From: Undaria pinnatifida | Taxonomy: Eukaryota > Sar > Phaeophyceae > Laminariales > Alariaceae | DNA: 64,000 nt | Direction of reading: 5' to 3' | Assembly: GCA_012845835.1 (NCBI GenBank) | Contig: JABAKD010000010.1 | Coordinates: forward strand, 18,115,204 to 18,179,203 | Part shown: piece by piece, positions 10,976 to 21,820 of the stretch | How positions within the stretch are numbered: position 1 is the first letter of the stretch | How the letters are laid out: the number at the start of each line of letters is the position of its first letter | Made by a program: the position numbers and the translations under genes | Notes under the pieces: model-generated | Database searches by the model: none | What the model was told of the DNA's origin: nothing | What the model saw: the letters and a program-made list of their open reading frames with translations, nothing else

Positions 10976-11326
10976 AATGAATTTTGGGGGGTCTACTGGC
11001 GAGTCTGCCACCAGAACGATGCCACGTGGTTTTTCGACGATCTACAGCAGTACTACGAACGACTTCCGATACACCCATCGAAGCACGGACTACCGGCGAA
11101 TTACGCGATCCACAGCTGGCTGTGGTTGTCACGTGTCTCTGTGTTGGGGGCCCCTGTGCGCTGCCGCTTGTTGGCTCTTGTTTGGGTAAAACATGCGGTG
11201 TGCTCCATGGTCTCACGGCAGCAACACACCAGAATCAGAACGTCCGCTCGTACGACGTATCATTCTTACAGGAAATGTAATACTCCGGAGTATTTTTTTT
11301 CTCTTTCAATAAGAGCATAAAACGGT
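10976..11326. other. No assignable feature
   Basis: Overlapping ORFs up to 98 codons have no recognisable domain. Ends in a T-rich run at 11,290. Confidence 0.35.
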
Positions 11327-12249
11327 TGTTATATATTGGACAGAGTGATGCGTGTACGACTAAACTTGCCAACTGCACTCGTGCTGCACTTTGAGCTATC
11401 TGCTGTGGTTCTGGTTGCTACTAGTTGCTGCAGTATGTGCTAGAAGTTTCGCCCTTCGGCTACTGCTGCTGCACCTGATGTTGTGTGTTTGCCAATGTTG
11501 TCAGTTGGCGTTCATGCTCGTCGTACGTACTGCTGTTCTCACCCAGTACGTCCGGGGTTCCTCGTACCTCGACGGCACGACGACGAGCTCAAAACAGAAG
11601 GGAGGTGACATGAAATGGCGTGGACAATGGCCACGTAGAAGCGAGCACAGCGGGATAGTTCGCTGCGAATCAACCGCAATCGTTCACGCCTACAGCAGAG
11701 GCTGGCTGGGGTGTCAGCGGCCGTGCTAAAGCCAGGGCCAAAGGCCGAAGAGACGACTCTTCTACCTGCTTGGTTTTGTCTCGAGATTCTGTTATATATT
11801 GGACAGAGTGATTCGTGTACAACTAAACTTGCCAACTGCACTCGTACTGCACTTTAAACTATCTGCTGTGGTTCTGGTTGCTACTAGTTGCTGCAGTATG
11901 TGCTAGAAGTTTCGCCCTTCGGCTACTGCTGCTGCACCTGATGTTGTGTGTTTGCCAATGTTGTCAGTTGGCGTTCATGCTCGTCGTACATACTGCTGTT
12001 CTCACCCAGTACGTAAGGGTTTCCTCGTACCTCGACGGCACGACGACGAGCTCAAAACAGAAGGGAGGTGACATGAAATGGCGTGGACAATGGCCACATA
12101 GAAACGAGCACAGCGGGATAGTTCGCTGCGAATCAACCGCACTCGTTCATGCCTACAGCAGAGGCTGGCTGGATTGTCAGCGGCCATGCTAAAACCAGGG
12201 CCAAAGGCCGAAGAGACGGCTCTACCTGCTTGGTTTTGTCTCGAGATTC
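11327..12249. repeat. 463-bp tandem duplication (two near-identical units)
   Basis: Unit 1 is 11,327-11,789 and unit 2 is 11,790-12,249. Both start TGTTATATATTGGACAGAGT and end TTGGTTTTGTCTCGAGATTC, with a few per cent differences between. Each contains the same plus ORF (112 and 104 codons) and the same minus ORF (100 and 88 codons). The plus ORF has a hydrophobic leucine/cysteine-rich first half. A further TGTTA follows unit 2, so the array could be two LTRs back to back. No primer-binding site, polypurine tract or internal domain is visible. Confidence 0.85.
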
Positions 12250-13120
12250 TGTTACATGAAAATGTCATGATTCCATGGTTTCGGAGTTATTTTGTCACGA
12301 AACGTTTTGCGGTCGGTAATTTGTGTCGCGAAGTTGTTGGATATCGTCGGTAACTTGTGTCACGTTTTAGGTGAACCCACACTAAAAAAATGAATTTCCA
12401 GCTGGCAAAACGAGCAGAAACAAAAGCAATAAAATGCCGAGCAAAAAACCAAACGAACTAGTAAAAAAGTACAGCAAAGAAACTAACGCTCGAGAGTATG
12501 CCACCGCAAAATTCCAAACATTATCACGTACCGTTTGGAAATGATGCCAATTTTGTAAATCATTCAGGCGTTGCAGCCATTAAGATTCAACAATTTTTCC
12601 GAAATTCATCCTCGACACTCGCTCGTCTCGCTCGGCACCCGTCCGCGTTCACGTCGATGTGCGGAACGGACACGGCAGGGCGAGGGGCGTTGGAGCCGCC
12701 CCCCGAAGGCGGCGCTCGAACCAAGCCATATTCGACCGAGAATTTCAGTTCCGCGAATCGCATACTTAGGCCGAGACAAAAAACTCCTGACCAAAGTCCA
12801 TGACACCAAGGAATGACTCGATATTCAAGGAATTATATTATATATATTTATGTCAACCATGTTGTCGAAAAGCGGCAAGGCACCCTCATTGTAATATTGA
12901 TACCAAGTAGTAGCTAACATTACACACAGCATGTATGTGCACGGGACTATCGGAGCCGAATCTACTCCTAGTAGGGGTCAAGGTACTGCTGCTGCTGTAG
13001 AGGTTTGGGTATCATAAGGACGACAAGAAACCCGAAGGAAGGATGCTAACAAAGAGACAAGTAAAGTGCGCCTTGAAAGAAGCGGGCAAAGGGGCAACAA
13101 AACAAGTCAAGTATGGGTGT
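12250..13120. other. No proven gene; two short ORFs
   Basis: A 101-codon plus ORF (12,498-12,803) contains an IQ-like stretch (AAIKIQQFFRN) but nothing else supports it. An ATG at 12,433 opens a second 37-codon ORF in another frame. Neither has clear splice sites. Confidence 0.3.
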
Positions 13121-13126
13121 GATCTC

Positions 13127-13215
13127 ATATCATGCCGCAGCAGAGAGGCCTCATTGATCCCAAACTAAATACGAGTTAAAGCGTCGGCGAACTGTTACAT
13201 AGCCCAGTAACTACT
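13127..13215 (+). repeat. Direct repeat, left of foldback element
   Basis: Shares GAGGCCTC.TTGATCCCAAACTA, CGTCGGCGAA.TGTTACA and CAGTAA with 13,761-13,855 in the same orientation. The two copies bracket the foldback element. Confidence 0.65.
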
Positions 13216-13230
13216 CTCTGCGACGAGGTG

Positions 13231-13259
13231 CCGCGTTGATTACCATCGAATCAACGCGG
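13231..13259. other. Perfect 11-bp stem hairpin
   Basis: CCGCGTTGATT is separated by ACCATCG from its exact complement AATCAACGCGG, followed by GGGTAGTAG. It lies between the left direct repeat and the foldback element. Confidence 0.75.
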
Positions 13260-13276
13260 GGGTAGTAGTGTAGACT

Positions 13277-13747
13277 AGTGCGTTAGGGGACCGCCGCGTG
13301 AGCGAACCGCCAGGCGTTTTAGGGTAGCGGGGCCGCCGAGCGAGGGAGCCGCCAACGTGTTTTGCGCAGCGGGACCACCGAGATAGGGGACCGCTAAGAG
13401 GTTTCGGGTAGCGGGACCGCCGAGTGAGGGGGCCGCCAAAGGCTTCAAGGCAGCGGGACAGCAGATTTGACTTTAGTCTATACTAAAACGCACAGATTTC
13501 CTATTTACCTCGTTTTCCAAACGCGTATTAAACTTATAGACTATGCGGTATACCAAAATAGTAAATCTGTCCGTTTTAGTATAAAGTCAAGTCGGCTGTC
13601 CCGCTGCCTTAAAGTCTTTGGAGGTCCCCTCACTCGGCGGTCCCGCTACCCAAGACGTCTTAGCGGTCCCCTCTCTCGGTGGTCCCCCTGCTCAAAACCC
13701 GTTCGCGGCCCCCTCGCTCGGCGGTCCCCTAACGCACTACAGTAGCC
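13277..13747. mobile_element. Foldback element with about 200-bp inverted arms
   Basis: The left arm begins GTGCGTTAGGGGACCGCC and the right arm ends with its complement GGCGGTCCCCTAACGCAC. Each arm holds four imperfect units of about 46 bp built on AGCGGGACCGCCGAGNGAGG. These are followed by GCAGCGGGACAG, a link, and ACTTTA-TATACTAAAACG, with the complement on the other side. The centre (about 13,500-13,555) is a short A/T-richer spacer. There is no transposase. The 92-codon plus ORF across the right arm is a by-product of the repeats. A transcript would form a very long hairpin. Confidence 0.85.
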
Positions 13748-13760
13748 CTGGGTGAGAGTC

Positions 13761-13855
13761 TCCGGGTGATCGCAGCGAAGAGGCCTCGTTGATCCCAAAC
13801 TATATTACAGTATTCGAGTTCAAACGTCGGCGAAATGTTACAGCAGTAATTGCTG
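13761..13855 (+). repeat. Direct repeat, right of foldback element
   Basis: Partner of 13,127-13,215 at roughly 80% identity by eye. Confidence 0.65.
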
Positions 13856-14696
13856 TTGTTGTCGATGTTTACCCTGACCAAATAACAAACGAGCGGCCGG
13901 TGTATCACGCAGCTTGCACAAGATAGATGACTGTCGACCCTTAATTCATTGAACTCATAGCTGATCTGTTCCGGCCACATCTCTAGACTATAGCGTATCC
14001 AATCCGAAAATGAGATTGATGGAATTTTTCGGGTGCCAGAATCAGACGGGCAGAATGGGATAGATGACCCTTGAAAAACTAGCTATATTTTTCCCTCGTG
14101 ACGTGCAAGCCTCAGGGTTTACCTAAACTATAACATGTTACAGCAGTACATACATACATACATACACGGGACTGGCGAAAGCCGCTGCTCCTCTCTGGCT
14201 TCGGCGTCAGTATCATAATAAAAAGTGTCGGGTACGGAGAGCTGAGAGGTACCAGGATACCTGATCTGCTTATTTATTATTGTGATCACAACGTACATAA
14301 AGTCTATAGTCTAGTTTATATATATATGCCTCTTCCATATGGTACACCACCAACCAGACCCGGACCTGCTGGCACCTTTGTGTCCCCGGCACCTGGCGAC
14401 GCGCAGTAAAAAAAACCACGCGCGGTAAAAGATAAAAAGTGGAGAGTAAAATTATTTTTGGGACGATGCACGATTGGACGATTCGCGATTCGCTGGATCA
14501 TTTGCGCCGCATGATGACCCGAACCGTCATATATAGACTACGCGACGCCGATAAGAAGACCACCACACAGCGAGCAACGATCCACGCTCTTAAAGTCATA
14601 CCCCTGGTAACTGGTAAGGTAACTTGCTGGGCGAGTAGTCCAGTCTGTATCCAATAATACCAGCTGGATAGTACAACGCGCATATCTAAACCAATG

Positions 14697-14757
14697 TGTG
14701 CACTGATCACTTATCACTGATCACTCACTATCACTGATCACTGAACACTGATGTGAT
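14697..14757. repeat. TGATCACT repeat upstream of the coiled-coil gene
   Basis: About six imperfect copies of CACTGATCACT / CACTATCACTGATCACTGA lie 240-300 bp upstream of the start codon at 14,996, in the probable promoter or 5' untranslated region. Each unit contains the palindrome TGATCA. A regulatory role is only a guess from position. Confidence 0.6.
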
Positions 14758-14995
14758 ATACTGCTGTTCGTTGTTTGTCGCTGCATGTTGTGGGTTGTGT
14801 GAAGGACAAACTGCACTGACTGTGCGACAGTGCTCTGCTGTTGAACACTAAATATCAACTACTGTGTATAGAGTACCACCACCACAACAACACGGAGCAA
14901 CAAAACAACTTACAATCGGCCAGCAGACAGATCATCCGTGGATGGATCGTACAGCAGCCGCGCGAGACTAGTTAAACCCGTCCTTCTTCGCGGAC

Positions 14996-15307
14996 ATGGC
15001 CCGGAAACGAAAGAAGGGGCGGAAGCCCAAATCCAAGCAACCTGCTAGGCGGCGGCAGCAGCAGCTGAAGGAGGAAGTGGAGGAGCAGCCACGCCACATG
15101 AAAAATGTAGTGGATTCCGCTATGCTCATCAACATGCTGGAAAAAGCCACCGCCGCAGACAAGATCGTTGAGCTGCAGCAACGCGTTGGTTGCCTCCAGA
15201 GCGAGCGGGAGCAGCTACGGCAACGAGTAGCGGAGTCTGAGGATCAACGAGAGGCTGTCTTCGACAGCCTTAAGCAGACGGTTGTCGACGCGAAGACCGA
15301 AATACAG
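14996..15307 (+). CDS. Coiled-coil/ARM protein, exon 1 (start)
   Basis: ATG at 14,996 has a purine at -3 and G at +4, and an in-frame TAG lies at 14,969-14,971, so this is the natural start. The 104 codons give a very basic head (RKRKKGRKPKSK) followed by a charged, heptad-rich coiled coil (DKIVELQQRVGCLQSERE, then QRVAESEDQREAVFDSLK). It ends at ACAG before GTACTA. All coiled-coil exons of the model start and end in phase 0 wherever the boundary is clear, which supports joining them. A lysine-rich head plus long coil is common in ciliary proteins of the CFAP157/BBOF1 type, and brown algal spores are flagellated. I see no diagnostic motif, so the function is unassigned. The gene's introns hold a LINE, an LTR retrotransposon and many MITEs. 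Confidence 0.75.
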
Positions 15308-15482
15308 GTACTACACCGTAGTAGGACTCTTCCGGTTAGAGCATACATATGTAGACTACAATCTTTCTTTTTTCCCATCAGCCGGAGGATTACAATAATA
15401 ATAAACGACAACTTGGTCGACCCTGTCTGTGGTATATTTAATAGGAGCACCCCGTATATGTGTACCGTGTCGCCCATCGCAG

Positions 15483-15557
15483 GTCCTCGTGGCGAAGACC
15501 AGGGAGAATGACGAGCGACGGCGGCGGGAGCACGAAGACACACAGAGGATGTTGGAG
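15483..15557 (+). CDS. Coiled-coil/ARM protein, exon 2
   Basis: The acceptor is CCCATCGCAG at 15,482. Twenty-five codons continue the coil (VLVAKTRENDERRRREHED, then TQRMLE) and end at a GAG before GTTGGA. If not spliced, the frame stops at TAG 25 bases later, so a donor here is likely although it is not a strong consensus. Confidence 0.65.
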
Positions 15558-16520
15558 GTTGGAGACAACGTACAGTAGAAATGTAAAGGTGTTAGGGGAC
15601 TAGACTAACTATCACACGCATCACTTGTAGAGAGTTGAACCTTGGAAGAGTAGTCTAGAAACTAAAGTAATAGACTGCTTGTTGTAGCAGATTAAAGGGA
15701 GGGGGTCAATTGTGTAGATTTTTGCGGTGCATTGCCAACAACTTGGTCGCGCAACGTTGGAACGAAAAAACTACTTCGGGGTGCCGCAAGAAGGGATATT
15801 GTCCGGTGATTTTCGCTGACTGATAATCCTCGTGACGGCTTTCGGGAAGCTGACTTTCCGGGGCTCTTTGGTTTTGTGTAACACCAACAAACAGTAGTGT
15901 TCCAACGACGATATTATTAGCTGACCACGGTGGTGGTACTTGGTAGGTTTTTTAGGAGGAGCGCCGTCACCTACACATATATATATATATATATATATCC
16001 GGCGAGAAGAAGGGAAATAAGACACAACCAAGGACACACGGAAGGGGGCGGGGGGGGGGGGGGGGGGGGGGCGTTGTCAGTATTGGGTTTGAGGTATTCC
16101 TCGCACGAGAGTGGCCCCGTTTCTCGCGGAAAAAATGCTTTGGACGGTTTTTTAGCGCAGCGTTTAGCTTACCATTCCATTCATTCATTGTAGATTCATG
16201 ACCGGAAAGGAAGGTAGAGCAGCACGGAAAAAAGAGCGAAAGAAGACCGCAAAAAAACAGGGGGATCACCCGCCCGAGTGGCCCCGAGCCATTGCACAAA
16301 AAGACCCCAAACAGTGTGGTGCACCTGTGTCGTAGCACGCGCCTGGCCTACTAATAGGCATAACAAAAAACGGCAATATAGCAAAAAACGAAAAAAAAGA
16401 AGAGCATTCCGACCATTTGGGGTTAAGGGTGCCCATAATTAGAAATGATGATGCCTATCATCGTCGCACGCTTCTGACTCTAATTTTTTTTCCCGCTCGC
16501 GCTCGTGTATCCTTCGTCAG
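15558..16520 (+). other. Intron 2 of the coiled-coil gene
   Basis: Contains a (TA)n run (15,976-15,998) and a G homopolymer of about 26 (16,044-16,071). A pyrimidine-rich tract leads to the acceptor TCCTTCGTCAG at 16,520. No other feature is seen. Confidence 0.55.
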
Positions 16521-16628
16521 GAACGACTTTCTGAGGTGCAGTCTCACCGCGTGCAAATGGCGTGCATGCAAGCGGACATCAGAGAAAAGAACAAGGCTCT
16601 TGACAAACTCGACGTCGAGCTTAGAATG
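16521..16628 (+). CDS. Coiled-coil/ARM protein, exon 3
   Basis: Thirty-six codons between CGTCAG and a strong donor (ATG before GTGAGC). The peptide continues the heptads: ERLSEVQSHRVQMACMQADI then REKNKALDKLDVELRM. Phase 0 at both ends. Without splicing the frame ends at TGA 30 bases on. The next exon of the model is 13 kb away because the intron has taken in a LINE and an LTR element. Confidence 0.75.
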
Positions 16629-17013
16629 GTGAGCGAAAAAAAGACGAAACTTTGAGGCGTTCTCGAGTCCCACAACGTCAGTTACCGTAGAAAAAGCTTG
16701 GCAGAGCACGATCTTTGAAGCATAAGATGGACTTGGAACTTAATAATTGGTGATCGTTGCCGCAAATAGTTCGAGATGTATAAAGCATGCCTCCTAAAAG
16801 TAAGTGCAAAAAACGTTCTGCGGTGAGGAAGCACGTTCTATCATCACCATATTGTACCATCACGCGTGCTTGGTACTCCGTATTATATCCTTCCCCCTCG
16901 GCTGCTCCCCGGCTGGGGTGGTGCTCGGGCCTGAGGCTTCCCCAAAACGTGCCAGAGCCCCTGAGGGGGTGTGTGGCGTCGACCTTACTCGTACGCTGAA
17001 CTAGCGCTCGGGT

Positions 17014-18282
17014 ATGGCCGGGCCGGCGGTGACAGCCAGCGACAAGGCAAAAAAGTTTCTCACGGGTTTTTTCAACGCAGCAGCCTTGCCTGCCGACGCA
17101 GTGTCGCATTACCGCCGCGGAAAGCGTGGGGCGCGTATCAAACAGAGAAGAGAAGATCGAACCCACGTGAGTAAGCACCAACGTCAGGAAGGAGATGGAC
17201 GTGGCGTGTCGGGACTGCTGCCCGTTTCACGTTGGCATTTTGGCAAGAACCGGGCTGAGCGAAGGGAGACGGAGAGGGGGAAATACTATGTCTGGGAAAA
17301 ACGGAGGGTGGAGTGGAAGAAATCAGATGCTCGGAAGAAGAGGAGGAGACGCAGGAGGATTCGAAGGGCTGCTCACAAAAATCGCACAGATGCAAGTGCT
17401 AGGTCGAGAGCAGGGGAACTCATCGTGGGCACGTACAGCGTTCGCACACTTGCTTTCAAGGGCACGAACGGCATAGGCCACGCCGAGATGATACTGAAGA
17501 CTTGCGAGGACGCAGGTTGTGATATCATAGGATTGCAGGAGGTGAGGCGCAATGGACAAAGTGTTTTTACGCCGGCGGGGTGTATTGTGTTTTGCCCAGG
17601 AGCAGACGGAGGAAAGCACGGAAAGAAGGGGAACCACGGGATAGGCGTAGCTGTTAGAGAGTCTATCGTGTCAGGGATGGATAAGGGCGACGTCGCGGTT
17701 GAGTGATTCAGTGCTAGATTGATGAAGGTTTGCATCCAACTCAAAGGGAAATCTAACGGTGTGTCTTTCATTCTAGGCTATGCTCCCACTCTCGACAAGA
17801 GCACCAGCGAAAAAAATTATTACTTTTGGAGTTCACTTGACAAGGTGGTCAAGGGGGTACCCAGTAGGGACCACCTCCCTGTCCTGATAGACGTAAATGC
17901 TCGTACAGGCATGAGAGGGATCGGGTGGACCGACAGCAAGGTATTGGGTGCATACGGACGTGACGAGCTGAACGACAACGGAGAGCTACTATTGGCTCAC
18001 GCAACTGATAACAAACTCGCCCTCCTCAACACGTACTATGCTACACCCGCTCGTGGTATATCGTACACGTTTCAGAGCCCTAACCGAAGAAAGGCCCCGT
18101 ACAGGCTTGACTACATACTGACACGGCAAGTGGATAGACGATTGGTACGTAATGTCACCGGGCGGACCCCACCCAGGGAAAACGCTGTGTCGGACCACAA
18201 CCTCGTAATCCGAAATATTCGCCTTGGGCCGCATCCCAATAAATCGTTCAAAGAGAGTTATCGAAAACCGGCGAGCTATTGA
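17014..18282 (+). pseudogene. LINE apurinic endonuclease region
   Basis: A lysine/arginine-rich head is followed by an AP-endonuclease-like domain: GTYSVRTL (usually TWNVRTL, so the conserved Asn is Ser here), IIGLQEVRR with the metal-binding Glu, GIGVAV, LGYAP, LIDVNARTG with the Asp-x-Asn pair, LDYILT, and SDHNLV with the catalytic His near the end. A TGA at 17,704-17,706 and a frame change interrupt it between GIGVAV and LGYAP. The order and spacing match LINE endonucleases related to the craniofacial-development-protein-2 group of RTE elements. The function would be nicking of target DNA. This copy cannot make it. Confidence 0.85.
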
Positions 18283-18506
18283 TCTACCAAACTTAATGAC
18301 GGACCCGCATCTCCGGATGAATTTGCAAAACGCGATAGCAGCCGACCTTGCCTCTCCGACACCCGGTTCTAATGCCGGAAGCGTTGATGACATGGCCTCA
18401 TTACTGACTTGAGACGCTACTGTAAAATGCGGCCGACATAGAGCCCCCGTTTCGGCGCAAACAACTACCGTGGGGCTGGTGTGCGACCGAGGCGACAAAA
18501 GCGGAG

Positions 18507-20782
18507 TTGATTGCACGATGGCAAGATAGGGAAGACGCAAGAAAACGGGTCCGTTCTGCTCCAAATGATCATGGTCTACGGCAAGCCTTGAAGGCGACCA
18601 CCAAACATCTGAAACGCACGCGGGCGAAAGCTATTCAGAGGTTCTTCGAAGATTGCGTTAGCCAACTCGAAGGGTGTATCCGAGAAGGTGACCAATTTGG
18701 CTTTTACAAACACCTCAAAGGGATGGATGTGGAAGGGAAAAGAACGTTTCTCTCGCAGTACATCAAGTACGAGAAAGGTCGATTGCTGCAGAATAATGCC
18801 CTCATCCGTGAGCGGTGGGTGAGGCGGTTTTACAAACTGCTTAATACCAAGTCTCCGACCCTTGATCCGAGCATTGTGGACGAGCTTAAGCAGTGGCCCC
18901 CAGTGCAGACCACTGGACAATGTTCCGTCTAGTTACGAGTTAGAGGAGGCGATCCGTGCGTTGGCGAACCGAAAGGCGGTAGGGCCCGATGGTCTCCCGG
19001 CCAAGCTCTTGAAGGTTTTGGCTGACGAAGGAGAATTGAACACCCTCGGAACGTTCCACGATATCATCGTCACTGTGTGGAGGGGAGGTGGCGTACCGCA
19101 ACAATGGAAAAATGCAACGATTATGGTGCTTCACGAGAAGAAAGATCGGACTGAGTGTGGCCATTATCGTGGCATCTCCCTCGTGGCTCACGCCGGCAAA
19201 GTACTCCTCAAAGTCATCGCGGGTCGCCTGAGTGACTATTGCGAACGCGAGAACATTCTGCCGGAGGAGCAGTGTGAGTTCAGACCTCAACTCTCGACGG
19301 TTGACATGATGTTCGTAGTACGACGACTGCAGGAACTGGCGCGGAAGAAGGACACCTCCTTGTACTTGTGCTTTATCGACCTCACCAAAGCATACGACTC
19401 CGTCGACCGCCCTTCTGTGGGATGTCCTTGCTCGTTTTGGCGTGCCACTGAGAATGCTCGTCGTCATCCGCCAATTCCACGACGGTATGTAAGCATGCGT
19501 GCGGTCGGATGATGGAAAGTGCTCGGATAAGTTCGACGTGGGGCAAGGTCTCAGGCAAGGATGCGTGCTCGCACCACTATTGTTCAACATGGTGTTCACC
19601 GCGGTACTGCTTGTGGCCGAGAAACGCTTCCTCGCTGATGCAGCCATCACGGACAACATGGTGCAGCTCCAACGAAAGAAGGAGGAAGGCGAGAATAAGG
19701 GCATTTCACGCACAGGCAAAGTCGACGGGCGTGGGGGGGAGGAGGAGGAGGAGGTGCAGAGATTGTGGGGTATGCTGTACGCAGCCGATGCGGGCATCGT
19801 ATCGCGATCATCAGAAGGACTGGAGAGGATGATGACGGTGATTGTGACTGCGTGCTCGTCGTTTGGGCTTACGGTATCCCAAGCAAAAACGGAGATAATG
19901 TGCCTGGAAAACAAAGGCGGGGGGAAGGTGTCCTTCACAATCAATGCAGCCAGCCAGGTATACAAACAAACAATCGAGTTTGTGTACTTGGGCGGGGATA
20001 TCACCACAGACAAAGACCTTAGCATTGAAATAGCGCGGCGTCTTCAGAGGGCCTGGGCGTGCTTCCAGCGGTACAAGATGGAAATCTATGATCGACCGGG
20101 TGTGCGCTTACGGTTGAAGGTGCGGTTGCTGAATTCTGAGGTGGTCGAGACACTTTTTTACGGTTGCATGACGTGGAGCCCGAAGAAGCCTGGTCATGAC
20201 AGGCTACGACGGGTTCACCACTCCATGCTCCTCCGATGCCTCGGATGGCGGAAACGGGAGCGCGACAACAACACCCTATCGTACAGCGACGCGCTTGCCA
20301 AGACAGCTTCCGAGAGCATAGAGGAGAGAGTGCGCAAACGGAGGATATTGTTTGCGGGATTCGTAGCACGTATGAGGGAGGAGCGTCTTCCGCAGAGGGT
20401 GATGTTTGGGGAGCTTGTTGGGGGTAAGGGCTACTCAGGGGGGCAAGAGAAAGACTGGAGGGCTCATCTGACGAAGGAGGATATGTCGGTCTTTGGAATT
20501 AAATTCGAAGGGTGGCGAAAGGCTGCTCAGAAGGCTGGCAGATGGTTTCGACGAGTAGGGAGGAAGCCAAGTTGTTCATGCCGAATTGGCATGAAACGGA
20601 GAGACGCAAAGCTGCAGAGCGACGCGCAAAGGCTGCGGCAGCGCCATCCACCGTCGGCATCTCTAAGCGGCCGGGGGGAGGGGGAACGTGGGGGGGGAGA
20701 GGGGGGGGGATGGGGAAGAGGTCTGGGTCTGGCCATCATCTTCTTGAAAGTTGTGGGCCTTCCAATGGCCGTCACAAGATAG
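18507..20782 (+). pseudogene. LINE reverse transcriptase region with mutated YADD box
   Basis: Motifs appear in order: [38 protein letters not shown], motif [15 protein letters not shown] with its Asp intact, motif B GLRQGCVLAPLLFN, and motif C. Motif C reads YAAD (19,778-19,789) instead of YADD because one catalytic Asp codon is GCC. Then come KTEIMCL, FVYLGGDI, YGCMTW and the C-terminal RKRRILFAGFVARM block. Frame changes near 18,930 and 19,500 break it further. The end is a glycine-rich low-complexity tail. By itself the motif C change would abolish polymerisation. Confidence 0.88.
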
Positions 20783-21689
20783 CGTAAGACTGCCCTAACT
20801 TCTTCGCCATGTTGCGTTCTCTCCTCAGTGCCATTGATGATGCACTTTATACCCTGTATGAGCCCAATGCCGTCTTTAGTCAGTTCCTAGGGTCTGCTAG
20901 TATGACATTTTTTTTCTCTTTTCCTTTTCTTGCTTCCTCTTCTTGTCTTGTATTTTCTTGTTTTTCTTGTCTTTTATTTTCTTTCCTTTCTTTTTTCGTT
21001 TTTTTTGTTCGCTTTCTTCTCTTTTCTTTTATTTCCTTTCTCTTCTTATTTGTTCTTCGTTTCTTTTTTCCAATTGTCTTGCGTCTTTCGTGCGTATGCG
21101 TAGTGATAGATACTACGTGTAATATATACGTGGTCTTTCTTGGGTGGCAAGCGGTATAGTCGGTCTTTCCAAGCGCGAGTAATTAGACGTATGCACCGGT
21201 ATGGACCTGGCACATCGTAGACTGACTCCCCATTTCACTTTTATATTATTCTGGTGGAGGCATGAATTGCGTCAGCTGTGATATATGCGTGTACCACCTT
21301 GGGTTGTTTGTGTTTTTCCCTCTGGGGTATTCCTCAGCTCCAGAGTGACTGGAGCCTGTCCTGTGACCACGGACTTGATTATGCGAGTTAATGTGAGAAC
21401 AACAACAACAACAATAACAACAGCAACAACCGTTGTAGTTTTCGACGCGAAAAACATTTCCCGCTGTGTTGGGCTGTATTTTGTACACCCAACCTTCTCG
21501 ACAACAACTGACATCAGGTGCCAACAATGATCATCGCCAAAATGAAAATTTGGCCAAAATGGCTCTTAGAAGGACAACAAACGTCTAGCAAAATCCAAGA
21601 TGATTAGCCCATGTCTGCCGGGATAAGGAGTGTGTCCGGCGAGCAACAGAAGAGGATACATATATGGGAATCGCTCGGACGCACTGCCC

Positions 21690-21820
21690 CGATTTATTTG
21701 CTTATTTTTGGCTCATCTCATATACTATTTTCGTACTTATTTCCTTTCAATTTCTCCGTCCCTGGACGTAACTCAGATCCAGAGGGTCACTACGCAGGCT
21801 CTTCTCCCCCTTCCACGCTG
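21690..21820 (-). mobile_element. SINE copy 3, right-hand fragment cut by LTR element
   Basis: Matches the body of the SINEs at 8,198 and 60,675, including GTAACTCAGATCC.GGGTCACTA and CTCTTCTCCCCCTTCCA on plus. It stops at CGCTG exactly where the LTR begins. The sequence resumes at 26,427. The tRNA-like head is missing. Confidence 0.75.
21816..21820. other. Target-site duplication CGCTG (left)
   Basis: CGCTG immediately precedes the left LTR. The same five bases follow the right LTR at 26,427-26,431. Five bases is the usual length for copia-type integration. Confidence 0.85.

Larger units (their letters stand above)
17014..21430 (+). mobile_element. LINE (non-LTR retrotransposon), nearly full length, inactive
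   Basis: Endonuclease coding (17,014-18,282) and reverse transcriptase coding (18,507-20,782) are followed by a pyrimidine-rich 3' untranslated region. The element ends in a microsatellite-like tail of AAC units (about 21,398-21,430). Such tails are usual for RTE/CR1-related elements. The same 3' end occurs, reversed, at 10,556-10,975 and at 63,838-64,000. The 5' limit cannot be fixed; coding begins by 17,014. No target duplication was found by eye. It lies in sense orientation in intron 3 of the coiled-coil gene. Confidence 0.85.
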
